A DNA stretch of 64,000 nucleotides from positions 51,633 through 115,632 of the IMG/VR virus record IMGVR_UViG_3300032046_000005, one strand, 5' to 3'. Below the pieces are notes generated by a model. The model was given only the letters and a program-made list of their open reading frames with translations, was not told the DNA's origin and made no database searches. This stretch comes from a virus. Position 1 is the first letter of the stretch; every line of letters starts with the position of its first letter. Of this stretch, positions 9,308 to 18,545 are shown piece by piece. The translations under genes and the position numbers were made by a program.

Positions 9308-9381
9308 TATAAGTGTAAAATTTTAACAATAAAATATTTTAATGATAATAAGTAAGAATATTGAAACTAATATTTTTATCA

Positions 9382-10203
9382 TTAGATTGTTTCATTATTT
9401 TTTTCAATTTCTTTCAATCGATTGCATAATGGTTGATTTTTGTTCAATACAGACGAATATACTTGCCAATTTCGTTCAGAAGGATTGATTGGAATCATTA
9501 TAGGACGACCAAACGAGGGAAAATTCAAGAAATCTAACATTTCGTTGAAAGTTGATATTGTATAATTGTTCAAGTCTTCTAATCTGAATTTCTTGCATCT
9601 TGGATCGTTAATTTCTTTACCATATACAAGTTGATAATGTTCTTCAGTTTTTCTCATTGCAGTTTCTCTTTGTTCTCCAGTCCATTCTACATTAAAGTAT
9701 AATTCATGTGCTTTTATCATTGTATCGTGATCTCTTTGAACGATTACAACTCTATCGTATTGATTTTCATCTGGATCTTTTTTGTTTAAAAGTGCTTGAG
9801 GATCAACGTTATATACATTATTCCATTTTTTAGGCAATGGCAATCGGTTTCTTGTAGCGATCAAAGCAGAAATTTCGGTATTTTTTTTGGTTACGAATTC
9901 GATTGGAATGCCAAACATTGATTCATGAATATTGCTCAAAATTTTAATGATCCAACTGATTCCACACCTTTCTTGACTTACAAAAATTGTGTTGAGTTCA
10001 TAAGGAAGCTTATTATTTAACTTTGGAAGATATGGTTTAATGTAATCTCTTCTCAAGTATAAATAATTCTCTTTTGAAATCCAATTATGCAATCTACATT
10101 CTAAATTAACACATTCTACATCAAAAAACAATTCTCCATTGCTATCAATTGCTTGTTTCAATAATAGAGGGTTTAATATTTCTCCACAATTTTTACATTT
10201 CAT
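9382..10203 (-). CDS. Sulfotransferase-like protein with N-terminal zinc ribbon
   Basis: First of three related modules in this block. The core has SQERCGISWIIKIL, resembling the sulfotransferase 5'-phosphosulfate loop; DRVVIVQRDHDTMIKAHELY, resembling the 3'-phosphate-binding R...S region; and RLEDLNNYTISTFNEMLDFLNFP, resembling the EdL...FL motif. An N-terminal CKNCG...C...C ribbon (about residues 3-40) is extra. I start at ATG 10203, 11 bp inside the preceding glycosyltransferase gene; an ATG at 10218 is an alternative. The expected reaction is transfer of a sulfuryl group from PAPS to a glycan or protein, but the loop has Cys where typical enzymes have Ser/Thr, so a divergent P-loop transferase is possible. 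Confidence 0.5.
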   Translation of the reverse strand: MKCKNCGEILNPLLLKQAIDSNGELFFDVECVNLECRLHNWISKENYLYLRRDYIKPYLPKLNNKLPYELNTIFVSQERCGISWIIKILSNIHESMFGIPIEFVTKKNTEISALIATRNRLPLPKKWNNVYNVDPQALLNKKDPDENQYDRVVIVQRDHDTMIKAHELYFNVEWTGEQRETAMRKTEEHYQLVYGKEINDPRCKKFRLEDLNNYTISTFNEMLDFLNFPSFGRPIMIPINPSERNWQVYSSVLNKNQPLCNRLKEIEKNNETI

Positions 10204-10951
10204 GATATAACACTTCATAATCTCTTTTCATTTGTTCTGCAGTCAAGTTTCTCCATGTAATTTTATTCTTATTTTCGTTTTGTTTCATTAGTAAATCACG
10301 ATCAAAAACTTTTGATCCGGCATAATGAATTATATGCGAATCAAATCGATTAGGAGAAAAATATGTTATATGATTAAATTTATAACTTAGATTATAAATC
10401 TCAAACCTTAGTTTTCTAATCATATAATTTAAATAATCTTGTTCTGGAGTAACAATACCATTTATTTTTTGTACATTATTTATTTCTTCTATTGTTGTAT
10501 TAAAGATTTCTTTATGTTGTCTAGAAGCAACTATAACTCCTGCGTTCATATAACCTGATTTCCAATTTAAATCACCCAAATGTTTTTGTATGTTTATAAT
10601 TCGTTCATTTCTGTTTGATTCTGGTATTCCTTCATCTTCAAAAATGCCACCAATTTTATTTTCTGGAACAATTTCAAATATATTTGGACAATTAGGAGTA
10701 ATAATAACATCATAATCCAATCTAAGTATCCTATCGTATTTATCAAAAAGTTCATATATTTGATTCTTTTCAAACAAATTAATATTAGAATAAGTATCAA
10801 ATGGTTCTATGTTATATTTCATTTGTGTTATAATTTCTAAATGCAAGTTATATTTTTCACAATACTTTAAAACTGATGGTTTACAAACTTCCCACTCTTT
10901 ACTTTCTCCAATTACTATTGGAACAACAACATTAACAGGCTTATTTCTCAT
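10193..10951 (-). CDS. GT8-like glycosyltransferase
   Basis: A 252-residue GT-A type transferase. YDRILRLDYDVIITPNC carries the D-x-D metal/nucleotide-sugar motif (about residues 73-90), GYMNAGVIVAS is the typical acceptor-side segment, and HIIHYAGSKVFDRD near the C-terminus matches the H-x-x-G region of GT8. It is packed tightly (ATGA overlap upstream, 11-bp overlap downstream) with a sulfotransferase-like gene and other glycan genes. The donor sugar cannot be told. No membrane segment, so cytosolic. Confidence 0.72.
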   Translation of the reverse strand: MRNKPVNVVVPIVIGESKEWEVCKPSVLKYCEKYNLHLEIITQMKYNIEPFDTYSNINLFEKNQIYELFDKYDRILRLDYDVIITPNCPNIFEIVPENKIGGIFEDEGIPESNRNERIINIQKHLGDLNWKSGYMNAGVIVASRQHKEIFNTTIEEINNVQKINGIVTPEQDYLNYMIRKLRFEIYNLSYKFNHITYFSPNRFDSHIIHYAGSKVFDRDLLMKQNENKNKITWRNLTAEQMKRDYEVLYHEM

Positions 10952-11103
10952 GTTTTATCATCATTCAAATAAAATTTCCCATCTTTTTCTTTCCAACAAA
11001 AATGTTCTGGAGGATATTCTTTATTGATTGCCCGATATAAATCTTCTTTATTCCTTATTATTTTTTCTAGTTCTTTCAATAACTTTCCTTTTTCATTTTT
11101 CAT
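10948..11103 (-). CDS. Small hypothetical protein (51 aa)
   Basis: A 51-residue frame joined by ATGA overlap to the glycosyltransferase gene and starting at ATG 11103, which overlaps the stop of the methyltransferase gene. It starts MKNEKGKLLKELEKIIRNKED, ends acidic, and is mostly helical. The double coupling makes it a likely real gene of the glycan operon. The role is unknown. Confidence 0.55.
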   Translation of the reverse strand: MKNEKGKLLKELEKIIRNKEDLYRAINKEYPPEHFCWKEKDGKFYLNDDKT

Positions 11104-11807
11104 TATTTACTACTCCTCGCTGAAAAGTTTGTAAAATCAATCATGTTTGAACCTTTTTCAACAACTAAAAAATATTCGTAAAATCTAAAAGGTAATTTAT
11201 TTGTAAAATTTTTATTTGAAAAATCTCCTCGCTTTAAGAAATAATATTCTGACAACATTTTATGATTTTTTTCGTTTAATTGAGTTTGTAATTCAATTAC
11301 ATCAGTAAATGAATTAGGATGTCCTTTTTTTTTAGCTAATATTTCAGCATTACGAGCTAATTTATCATTTCCGAAATAATTTATATTTTTTCCGGTAATT
11401 AATAATTTCCCACCTATTTTCAAAACTCTTAACATTTCAGAAAGCGATTTTTCTTGTTCTAAAGCGTCAAATGTTGCCATGCATATTACACGATCAAAAA
11501 AATCACTATGAAATGGAAGTCTTTCTGCTTCAGTCTTTATTATTTCAACGGTATTATCATTTGAATGTTTTTTTGCTTCATTTATCATTTTTTCTGAAAT
11601 ATCGATTGCATATACTTTTACATCAAGTTTTGAATAATATTGAAACAATCTTCCAAAACCACATCCGACTTCCAAAACTTTACCTTGTATGTTTGTTTGG
11701 CTAATCATCCATTCAATAACATCATCATTAGGAACTTCTTTTATATTTTTTACTTTTTCTTTCCAATAATCGTAATAATTGTTCCAATATTCTTCTTTAC
11801 TATTCAT
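11103..11807 (-). CDS. Class I SAM-dependent methyltransferase
   Basis: Residues near 45-70 hold the SAM-binding motif VLEVGCGFGRLFQYY followed by VYAIDISEKMINEA, and FDRVICMATFDALEQ plus MLRVLKIGGKLLITG complete the Rossmann methyltransferase signature. At 234 residues it is full length for the small-molecule type. Position between a deacetylase-like gene and a GT8 gene points to sugar or lipid-linked glycan O- or N-methylation rather than DNA methylation. The substrate is unknown. Confidence 0.75.
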   Translation of the reverse strand: MNSKEEYWNNYYDYWKEKVKNIKEVPNDDVIEWMISQTNIQGKVLEVGCGFGRLFQYYSKLDVKVYAIDISEKMINEAKKHSNDNTVEIIKTEAERLPFHSDFFDRVICMATFDALEQEKSLSEMLRVLKIGGKLLITGKNINYFGNDKLARNAEILAKKKGHPNSFTDVIELQTQLNEKNHKMLSEYYFLKRGDFSNKNFTNKLPFRFYEYFLVVEKGSNMIDFTNFSARSSK

Positions 11808-13113
11808 GTAAAACCCTTCTTTTTATTGTATTAGAATCAACATCTAAAACAACGATTTCAGTCATACCATTATCTGTATTAGAAGCAATTCCTATTTTAT
11901 CTATTGCTTTTTTAGGAAGCGTATAAAAATCAAAAGTGAAAGTCCACCAATTATCACTACGATAATCCAAATTTTGCCAAATGTATTCACCAGATTTAGT
12001 TTTGATTGCAAGAAAAGGTTGAGTTCCAAATATGTTATTTTCTGATATTACATTTAATCTTGAAGAATCAAAAGTAAGACTGAATTTGGGAGGGTTTAAA
12101 TTGGTCGTGTTTGTGACATTTCTTATTCCTTCATTGGCATTACAATATCTAAATTTAACATCTGGATATTCTCCTGATACAATTCGTATCATATTTTGTG
12201 TTCTATTAATTTCCTTTTTCATATTTCTATAATCGTGATCAGCAAACGAAATCAAGGTTGGTAAACCTTCTGAAGCTCGTTTGAATCCATCTCTAAAATC
12301 ATTAATTGAAATTTCTTTTACTCTCGCTTCCATATTCAAACATCTTGCAATCAAACGATGACAATTTCCTTTTTCTTGATAATCTCTATAATCTGGATGA
12401 TACGGCATCCATTCTAAAGGAGCATGTCGCCAATCTCCAAAACGTCCATCAGATAAATCAAATTGTTCTGATGTATTTATTTTCATTGAACTGTTTCCAT
12501 AAACAAAAGGAATCCATTGTTCAAAAAAATAAGATAAGTCTGGTCTTTCTATACCAGAACGAACTGCAGAAGGAAACCACAAACGATCTATTATCTTTCT
12601 TGCCAATGTTTCATATATTATGGGAGAATAAGTATTTCCTGTTAAGTGAGCATCTTTCTTTATTGAAATGGGATGAAAATGAAACTGAATTTCGTCTTCT
12701 TTATATTTAAGGTAATGATCGAAAATGTTATGAAATCCCATATCTCGTCTTCGTGGATTTTCTCCCATAAAACCGACCCAATCGATACAAAACCAAGTAT
12801 ATTTCCATCCATTTTCAAACGAATCTGGAAAATTATGTCTAAAATCTTTTGATGTAATTTCATTTAACATCACATCTATTTTATCCCAAGTATCGTTATA
12901 ATCTAAGAGTTCTAGAGAAACCATTTCGGCAATTGCCTTATCTTTTCCCTGTCTTAACATTTCTAAGTTTTGGAGAGTAGGTTCATACTTTACTCCAAAA
13001 ATATCATAAATTCGTTCAAATGTAGCTTCTGAAGATTCATATAATGGTCCTTCTGTATCTACACAATGAACAATATTTACTATTTTTTCATTCTGGATAT
13101 TCGGAACGAACAC
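11800..13113 (-). CDS. Polysaccharide-deacetylase-like protein (NodB-type fold, divergent)
   Basis: This 437-residue protein begins with VNIVHCVDTEGPLYESS, the aspartate-containing first strand seen in divergent carbohydrate deacetylases, and has QFHFHPISIKKD, a His-x-His metal motif, near residue 140. FADHDYR occurs further on, and the last 100 residues look like a beta-sandwich carbohydrate-binding domain. Proteins of this kind occur in surface-polysaccharide clusters. It overlaps the radical SAM gene upstream and the methyltransferase downstream. Enzyme activity is an inference. Confidence 0.55.
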   Translation of the reverse strand: MFVPNIQNEKIVNIVHCVDTEGPLYESSEATFERIYDIFGVKYEPTLQNLEMLRQGKDKAIAEMVSLELLDYNDTWDKIDVMLNEITSKDFRHNFPDSFENGWKYTWFCIDWVGFMGENPRRRDMGFHNIFDHYLKYKEDEIQFHFHPISIKKDAHLTGNTYSPIIYETLARKIIDRLWFPSAVRSGIERPDLSYFFEQWIPFVYGNSSMKINTSEQFDLSDGRFGDWRHAPLEWMPYHPDYRDYQEKGNCHRLIARCLNMEARVKEISINDFRDGFKRASEGLPTLISFADHDYRNMKKEINRTQNMIRIVSGEYPDVKFRYCNANEGIRNVTNTTNLNPPKFSLTFDSSRLNVISENNIFGTQPFLAIKTKSGEYIWQNLDYRSDNWWTFTFDFYTLPKKAIDKIGIASNTDNGMTEIVVLDVDSNTIKRRVLHE

Positions 13114-13985
13114 GATTTACACACATCAATTAAATGAGATTTTTTTTCATCCATCAGTTTTCGAATTTGAGCAAATTCTTTTCCTAACCAAACATCTTCA
13201 ATTGTATCTGTATTGATATCTCCTAAGATTTTGTTATCTCCACGCGTTCCACAACATAATACCATTTTTCCATCTGCTCTTATTGTCATTCGTTGATATA
13301 TGCTTTCACAAAAGAAATCAGAAGGGTTTTCCATATTGCGAAGATTAATATAATCTTCACAATATGGACTTATTCTAATAACATCAGCATAATGCTTCCA
13401 AAACTCTTCATATTCTCCTGATTCTATTTCTTCTTTATTCAATGCCATGAGAATTGCTTGAATTTGTATTCGGGGTTTTTTTGATTGGTATTCTTTTCGT
13501 AATCTGTTTAGTCCATTTAAACCATTAATTACTTTGTTTAAATCTCCATTTACTCGTAATTTTTTATATGTTTCTTGGATAAGCGAATCAATTGAAAAAA
13601 TAATGAGGTCTAAACCACTTTTTATTAATTTAGAAGATATTATATCAGTTAATAAAGTTCCATTTGTTGCTAACATTACATCGACAATTCCTTTATCTTT
13701 TGCATATTTAATTGCTTTTCCTAAGTTTTTATATAATAAAGGTTCTCCAAGATAGCACAATTTAACAGAAGAACCGCCTTTTTCAGCAAATTCGTCTATT
13801 ATTTTTTCATACATTTCAAATGGCATATCAAGTAATTCTGGAGGATGTGATGTGTGTTCGCAAAATGCACATGAAAGATTGCATCGTGTTGTGATTTCAA
13901 TATCTGTGTGGATTGGAGTTTTATCTACAATTCGTAGTTTAGGATAATTTTCCCATTTCCAACGATAAGTTTCATAATCAGTCAT
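13080..13985 (-). CDS. Radical SAM enzyme with SPASM-type C-terminus
   Basis: CNLSCAFCEH near residue 34 is the CxxxCxxC cluster that binds the 4Fe-4S/SAM centre. SSVKLCYLGEPLLYKN is the GE motif, and MLATNGTLLTD and IIFSIDSL are conserved strands. The C-terminal region has MVLCCGTRG and VCKSC, the cysteines of a SPASM/twitch auxiliary cluster. Such enzymes often modify sugars or peptides. Its neighbours are glycan genes, so a sugar dehydrogenation or epimerisation role is a reasonable guess. 301 residues is near normal length. Confidence 0.8.
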   Translation of the reverse strand: MTDYETYRWKWENYPKLRIVDKTPIHTDIEITTRCNLSCAFCEHTSHPPELLDMPFEMYEKIIDEFAEKGGSSVKLCYLGEPLLYKNLGKAIKYAKDKGIVDVMLATNGTLLTDIISSKLIKSGLDLIIFSIDSLIQETYKKLRVNGDLNKVINGLNGLNRLRKEYQSKKPRIQIQAILMALNKEEIESGEYEEFWKHYADVIRISPYCEDYINLRNMENPSDFFCESIYQRMTIRADGKMVLCCGTRGDNKILGDINTDTIEDVWLGKEFAQIRKLMDEKKSHLIDVCKSCSFRISRMKK

Positions 13986-13986
13986 T

Positions 13987-14880
13987 TTATAACAATCCTA
14001 ATATTTTCAAAGCATCTGGCATTAGTTCTCTATAAATTCTAAAAGATCTACAATGTTGTAATTTATATTCTTCTGGAGTTAACACATAAGGGTTTGGAAG
14101 AGTGGGATCGTGCGTAAATTGAGTATATTCCATTTTTTTGTTCGGATCTCCTTTTTCTTCCATTTTTAAGAAATCTCCTTTTGCATATTCACCAGTAGGA
14201 TCTTGATTTTGAATGTCAATACTCATGGGATCTAAACCCCAATCTTTTGCTATTTGACACGACATTACGTTCCAATTCCTTAATGGAGTATTGAAAGGAA
14301 CTAAGCAAGATCGTATTGGATTGTCTTTCAAATATTGCAATATTTGGTTTTTATCCATTTCGTTCAAATGAGTTTCGACATGATTAATTACATCTGGATA
14401 TGTGTGTTTTGGATATTCTAAGAAGTCTAGTAAATCGCTAAATGTTGGTTCTGTATAGTTGTTTAAATTACCTAAATCAACTAAATACATTCGAGGATCT
14501 TTAAATTCGTGATTATAACACAAATCATAGTAAAATTCGCATTCTTTCAAGAAATCAGGACATTTTTTCAATGTTTCATCATAAGTTAATTCAGGACATC
14601 TATATATTTGCATTGCTTTCATATAACTCTCTTTATCTCGTTTTATAATGATGATTTTATCGTATGGTCTATTCAAGAGTTTCAAGGGATTTATCAGCAA
14701 AACTTCGTTAAATCCTTTTGGAAAATAATATTTATCAATAGTTGCTAAAATTCTACTAATTCCAAAGTTCCAATTCATTATTTCTCCATACATTTTTTTA
14801 TGAATTTCTGATATGATGCCACATACCCATGATGCTCCACATCTTTCTACACTTACTATAATTATGTTTTTTTTAATCAT
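13987..14880 (-). CDS. Sulfotransferase-like protein
   Basis: Second sulfotransferase-like module. IIIVSVERCGASWVCGII near the N-terminus is the putative PAPS loop; DKIIIIKRDKESYMKAMQIY is the R...S region; LVDLGNLNNYTEPTFSDLLDFLEYP is the ED/L-FL segment. About 80 additional C-terminal residues are not present in the other copies. It is coupled to the fusion gene upstream (stop/start overlap) and abuts the radical SAM gene. An acceptor in a glycan chain is likely but unproven. Confidence 0.5.
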   Translation of the reverse strand: MIKKNIIIVSVERCGASWVCGIISEIHKKMYGEIMNWNFGISRILATIDKYYFPKGFNEVLLINPLKLLNRPYDKIIIIKRDKESYMKAMQIYRCPELTYDETLKKCPDFLKECEFYYDLCYNHEFKDPRMYLVDLGNLNNYTEPTFSDLLDFLEYPKHTYPDVINHVETHLNEMDKNQILQYLKDNPIRSCLVPFNTPLRNWNVMSCQIAKDWGLDPMSIDIQNQDPTGEYAKGDFLKMEEKGDPNKKMEYTQFTHDPTLPNPYVLTPEEYKLQHCRSFRIYRELMPDALKILGLL

Positions 14881-17800
14881 TTTCTAACTTTACCTATTTT
14901 ATATTGATTCCATTTTTCTATTATTAATTCTCCCCAATTAGGATTATGTTGCCAGGTAAAAGCTAAAATCTGTGATAGAACCTGTCCCCATTTGGTTAAA
15001 CATACTTCTATTGGAGCCCAACACACTTCTTTTGTTATTTCATCAGGTTGAGTATATTTTACTAGTCCATGCCATTGCATGAACATTGTATCTTTTTCAT
15101 TAAATGTTTGTTTTGTTTCAAGTATTTGATGAACATGCCATGCCCATACTTTTTTGTACTTAAAACCATTTTGTTTACATCTTGATTGAAAAATCAAATC
15201 TTCATTTCTATAAATAAAATCGTCTTCAATTTCATCAATCAAATCTTTTATTGATTCCTTCTGTATCAATTGAAATCCAGAATATGATCTTTTTGTATAA
15301 TGCGTTTTACCTCGTTTGTATGTTTTTCCATCAAAAAATATTCTTTCAGATTCAATAATTCCAATATCTGGTTTTGCATGTTTTTGCATTACTCTAAAAC
15401 TTCCTTTAGTAAGTCTTACATCTGAATGAACGAAGACAAACCAATTTTGGACGAGTTTCATTAATTCAACAAGACACATTCCAAGTGTTTTGTATTTTCT
15501 TTGATCTATTACTTGTATTTCGATATTAGGTGGAATAATGGGTCGTATTTTATATTTGATAACTTCTTCAAAATCAAAATCTTTAATTGATCTATTTATT
15601 CCAAATATGATGCGTTTGACTGGAATTTCTTTTATCCATGATTTCACATTATCAACAAAAAAATCGGTATTAATCCAATAAACAGGACAAATCACATCAA
15701 ATTTTTCTTTGTCTAATATTTTTAATGTGTCAATAGTAGTCAAAAACGGATTCATTGTGAATGTTTCTCCTTTTTGCATTTCTTTTTCCATTGGAGTTGT
15801 TTCATAACCTTCAGTTTCTTCAGTAGTAATGTAATCTATCGCAGGAGTTATTGTTTTTTTATTTGTTTTGAATTCTAGTTTTGTATTACTATATTTTGAA
15901 TGAAGTTTTTGTAATCTTTCGTTGATTAAATCTCCAGCATTAAAATCTGCTGAAAATGCTTCCCACACTCGTTCTGGTGTATTTACAGGAATGATGATTG
16001 GTCTTCCTTCTTTTGGAAAATCTAAAAAATTAAATATTTCAGTAAATGTAGCTACTGTATAATTGTTTAAATCTTCTATATATATTCGCAATACTTTTGG
16101 AGAATCAATTTCATCATATGTTTGATTGTAATATTCTGCTATTCTATCAAACCATACTTTATATTCCGGATTATCTTTATCTGTTTTATAGTCAAGATTA
16201 GGTTTATATTCATTATAATAGTAGAACAACATTGATTCTTTCCAAGATTCGAATTTTCTTTGCAATAAAATGATTCGATCATGTGGTTTTTTTACTATAT
16301 CTTTAATTGGAACATAATTTACAGCATTCCAACCTTTAGGAGAAGGATAATCAGGATGAGCAACTTCTAATCTACTTATCCTCGTGTTCCATACTTTTCT
16401 TTTTTTATACATTTTTTCATATATTAATGAAACATATCGGCAAAACCAAGAAAGTCCACATCGTTCAGTTGTAGAAATTAATATGTTCAAATCTCCAGGA
16501 TCATTTTTATATTCAATTGTTCTGTTTTTAAGGATGTTTGGAGTTAATTTAAAGAATAGTTTTGTAATATATTTTGCATTTTCGATATATGTATTATCTT
16601 TTAATATTTTTTTATATGCATTTTCTACAATTTCTTGTTTGTTTTGAGTTTGATCATATACTTCTTTGATTTCATTTAATGCTTTTATAGCAATATAATG
16701 TTTTCCAGCAATAAAACCAGCATTTTCTAGTATTTGTTTATGCGTTTCATTTTCTAATTTAATAATACACAATGTCTTACATGCCATAGTTTCATATATT
16801 TTATGTGAAAGGTATTGTTGAGTAGCTATATTAACAAACAATGCTTCACATTTTGGTAGTATTTCTCTATATTCAATGTTAGAAATCGGAGTATCAAAAC
16901 ATCGAAATCCTAATTTTTTAAATTCTTCCCATTCGTTATATAAGATGTGAGCAATGGGAACCATCGTGATTTCATTTGCTTTTTCTATATATTCTATGGT
17001 TTCTCGAAATCCAATTCCGGTTATTCTATCGTATTTCTTTTCTTCTGGATGGTATATTTCAGTGTCAATGGCAAGAGGTATGATTTCATGATATGGAACA
17101 TTATACATCCAAAAAGGAGCAAAAATTTTTTCGAAATAATTCATTACAACTCCATGCCAAAGAAATATCACATCAGGATAATCAACTTCTGGAGGTCTTT
17201 TGTATTCCCTATGATGATAAAAAACAGGAATGCTTACATCATTTTTCCACAAAAAATTACATTCATCAATTAGAATGAGATCTGGATAAAAAGAATATTT
17301 TTGTAATATGATTGATAATGGATAATGTTTTTGTTGCATCCAATGTCTATCAAAATATTCGTCATACAAATCGTGAGGAGAAATATATTTTACTTCTTTT
17401 CCTAATTTTTCAAAAGCAATTTTAATACCTTCAGAAAAATGACACGATTCAGCAATAGAGGGACCTATTATAAGTATTTTGTTTAATACTATAACTTTTG
17501 ATATTTTTTCAATTTTTTGTTTTATTTCTTTTTGTTTAATTTCTTCTTTTTTTTGTTTTATTTCTTCTAATGTAGATTTTGATTTTTCTTCAATTTTTTG
17601 CTTTTCTTCTGTTATGTGTTTTATTTCAATTTTTTTTTCAAAGACTTTCAAATCTTCTTTAATTTTAGGAATTGATGTATAAGTATTACTTATTAACCAT
17701 TTCAATCTGTCACGCAAATTATTATCAAGATTATATTTTATAAAAATACCCATGCAATATAATAGATTTTGTTCTATAACTTCATTTGTCCAATTAATTT

Positions 17801-17972
17801 TTTGAAATTCTGGATCATCAAATCCACTTGGATCTATGTTATCTGCTATATTTTCTAATTCTTTTTTATGATTATCATTATCAAGTTTAAACCTACTAAT
17901 ATGACGCAATATAGAACCTATTTCTTTCTTAGCTTTGTTTTTTAAAATCTTTCTTTCTTCTAATGTTGCCAT
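14877..17972 (-). CDS. Three-domain fusion: CgeB-like glycosyltransferase, sulfotransferase-like, GT-A glycosyltransferase
   Basis: A 1031-residue multidomain protein. Residues 1-160 are helical, ending in a Lys/Glu coiled coil. About 163-480 is a GT-B transferase of CgeB/GT1 type (NKILIIGPSIAES at the start; ATQQYLSHKIYETMACKT as the donor-site helix). About 490-700 is the third sulfotransferase-like module (STTERCGLSWFC; DRIILLQRKFESWKES; IEDLNNYTVATF). About 750-1000 is a GT-A domain (FDVICPVYW, FVFVHSDVRL with the acidic metal motif, AWHVHQ). Fusion of two glycosyltransferases and a sulfotransferase suggests sequential building and capping of one glycan. It starts at ATG 17972, next to the acyltransferase stop. 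Confidence 0.65.
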   Translation of the reverse strand: MATLEERKILKNKAKKEIGSILRHISRFKLDNDNHKKELENIADNIDPSGFDDPEFQKINWTNEVIEQNLLYCMGIFIKYNLDNNLRDRLKWLISNTYTSIPKIKEDLKVFEKKIEIKHITEEKQKIEEKSKSTLEEIKQKKEEIKQKEIKQKIEKISKVIVLNKILIIGPSIAESCHFSEGIKIAFEKLGKEVKYISPHDLYDEYFDRHWMQQKHYPLSIILQKYSFYPDLILIDECNFLWKNDVSIPVFYHHREYKRPPEVDYPDVIFLWHGVVMNYFEKIFAPFWMYNVPYHEIIPLAIDTEIYHPEEKKYDRITGIGFRETIEYIEKANEITMVPIAHILYNEWEEFKKLGFRCFDTPISNIEYREILPKCEALFVNIATQQYLSHKIYETMACKTLCIIKLENETHKQILENAGFIAGKHYIAIKALNEIKEVYDQTQNKQEIVENAYKKILKDNTYIENAKYITKLFFKLTPNILKNRTIEYKNDPGDLNILISTTERCGLSWFCRYVSLIYEKMYKKRKVWNTRISRLEVAHPDYPSPKGWNAVNYVPIKDIVKKPHDRIILLQRKFESWKESMLFYYYNEYKPNLDYKTDKDNPEYKVWFDRIAEYYNQTYDEIDSPKVLRIYIEDLNNYTVATFTEIFNFLDFPKEGRPIIIPVNTPERVWEAFSADFNAGDLINERLQKLHSKYSNTKLEFKTNKKTITPAIDYITTEETEGYETTPMEKEMQKGETFTMNPFLTTIDTLKILDKEKFDVICPVYWINTDFFVDNVKSWIKEIPVKRIIFGINRSIKDFDFEEVIKYKIRPIIPPNIEIQVIDQRKYKTLGMCLVELMKLVQNWFVFVHSDVRLTKGSFRVMQKHAKPDIGIIESERIFFDGKTYKRGKTHYTKRSYSGFQLIQKESIKDLIDEIEDDFIYRNEDLIFQSRCKQNGFKYKKVWAWHVHQILETKQTFNEKDTMFMQWHGLVKYTQPDEITKEVCWAPIEVCLTKWGQVLSQILAFTWQHNPNWGELIIEKWNQYKIGKVRK

Positions 17973-18545
17973 TTAGTCAAAATTCCTAATTTTTTCTCTC
18001 ATTCCTATTTTTTTGCAAGGAGAACCGACGTAAATCGTCCAAGGTTCTAAGTCTTTTAACGCCAATGAATTAGAACCGAGTATTGCTCCATCTCCAACCG
18101 TGATACAAGGATGAACGATTGAATTAGTTCCTATGACTACATCTTTACCAATATACATTCTTCCTCTTTTTATATTTTGTTGATTATTTGGAACAGATGC
18201 AGTCATGTGAAAGCCTCCTTGATGCAAGTTTGAACCTGTAACCAAACGAGAACCAGCGGCTAATGCGCTATAATCTCCCATTTCTAATTCCCCTCCTCCT
18301 ACTATGCTTACAAACGATGCAATATGAACATATTTTCCAATCTTGATTCCCATTCCTCCGTAAAGAAATGTAAAATCGTCAATCATGGAATAATCTCCGA
18401 TTTCTATGACTTCTGGATTTACAAACTTAGCCTGTGGAAAAATTTTTACATTCTTTCCAAAACTTTTGAAATCATTTGACATTAATTTACGATATCCGTT
18501 TTCTAATTTTATTTTTGTTAGGCAATCGATTATTTCATTTGGCAT
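17973..18545 (-). CDS. Left-handed beta-helix acyltransferase
   Basis: A 190-residue protein full of hexapeptide repeats ([IV]G-x4): IGDYSMIDD, IGKYVHIA, IGKDVVIGTNSIV, VGDGAILGSNS. It ends with WTIYVGSPCKKIG, the typical end of the maa/NodL/WbbJ family. These trimeric enzymes acetylate sugars using acetyl-CoA, with a loop histidine as base (NLHQGG is a candidate). It sits between the fusion glycosyltransferase and a homing endonuclease. Sugar O- or N-acetylation is likely. Confidence 0.8.
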   Translation of the reverse strand: MPNEIIDCLTKIKLENGYRKLMSNDFKSFGKNVKIFPQAKFVNPEVIEIGDYSMIDDFTFLYGGMGIKIGKYVHIASFVSIVGGGELEMGDYSALAAGSRLVTGSNLHQGGFHMTASVPNNQQNIKRGRMYIGKDVVIGTNSIVHPCITVGDGAILGSNSLALKDLEPWTIYVGSPCKKIGMREKIRNFD

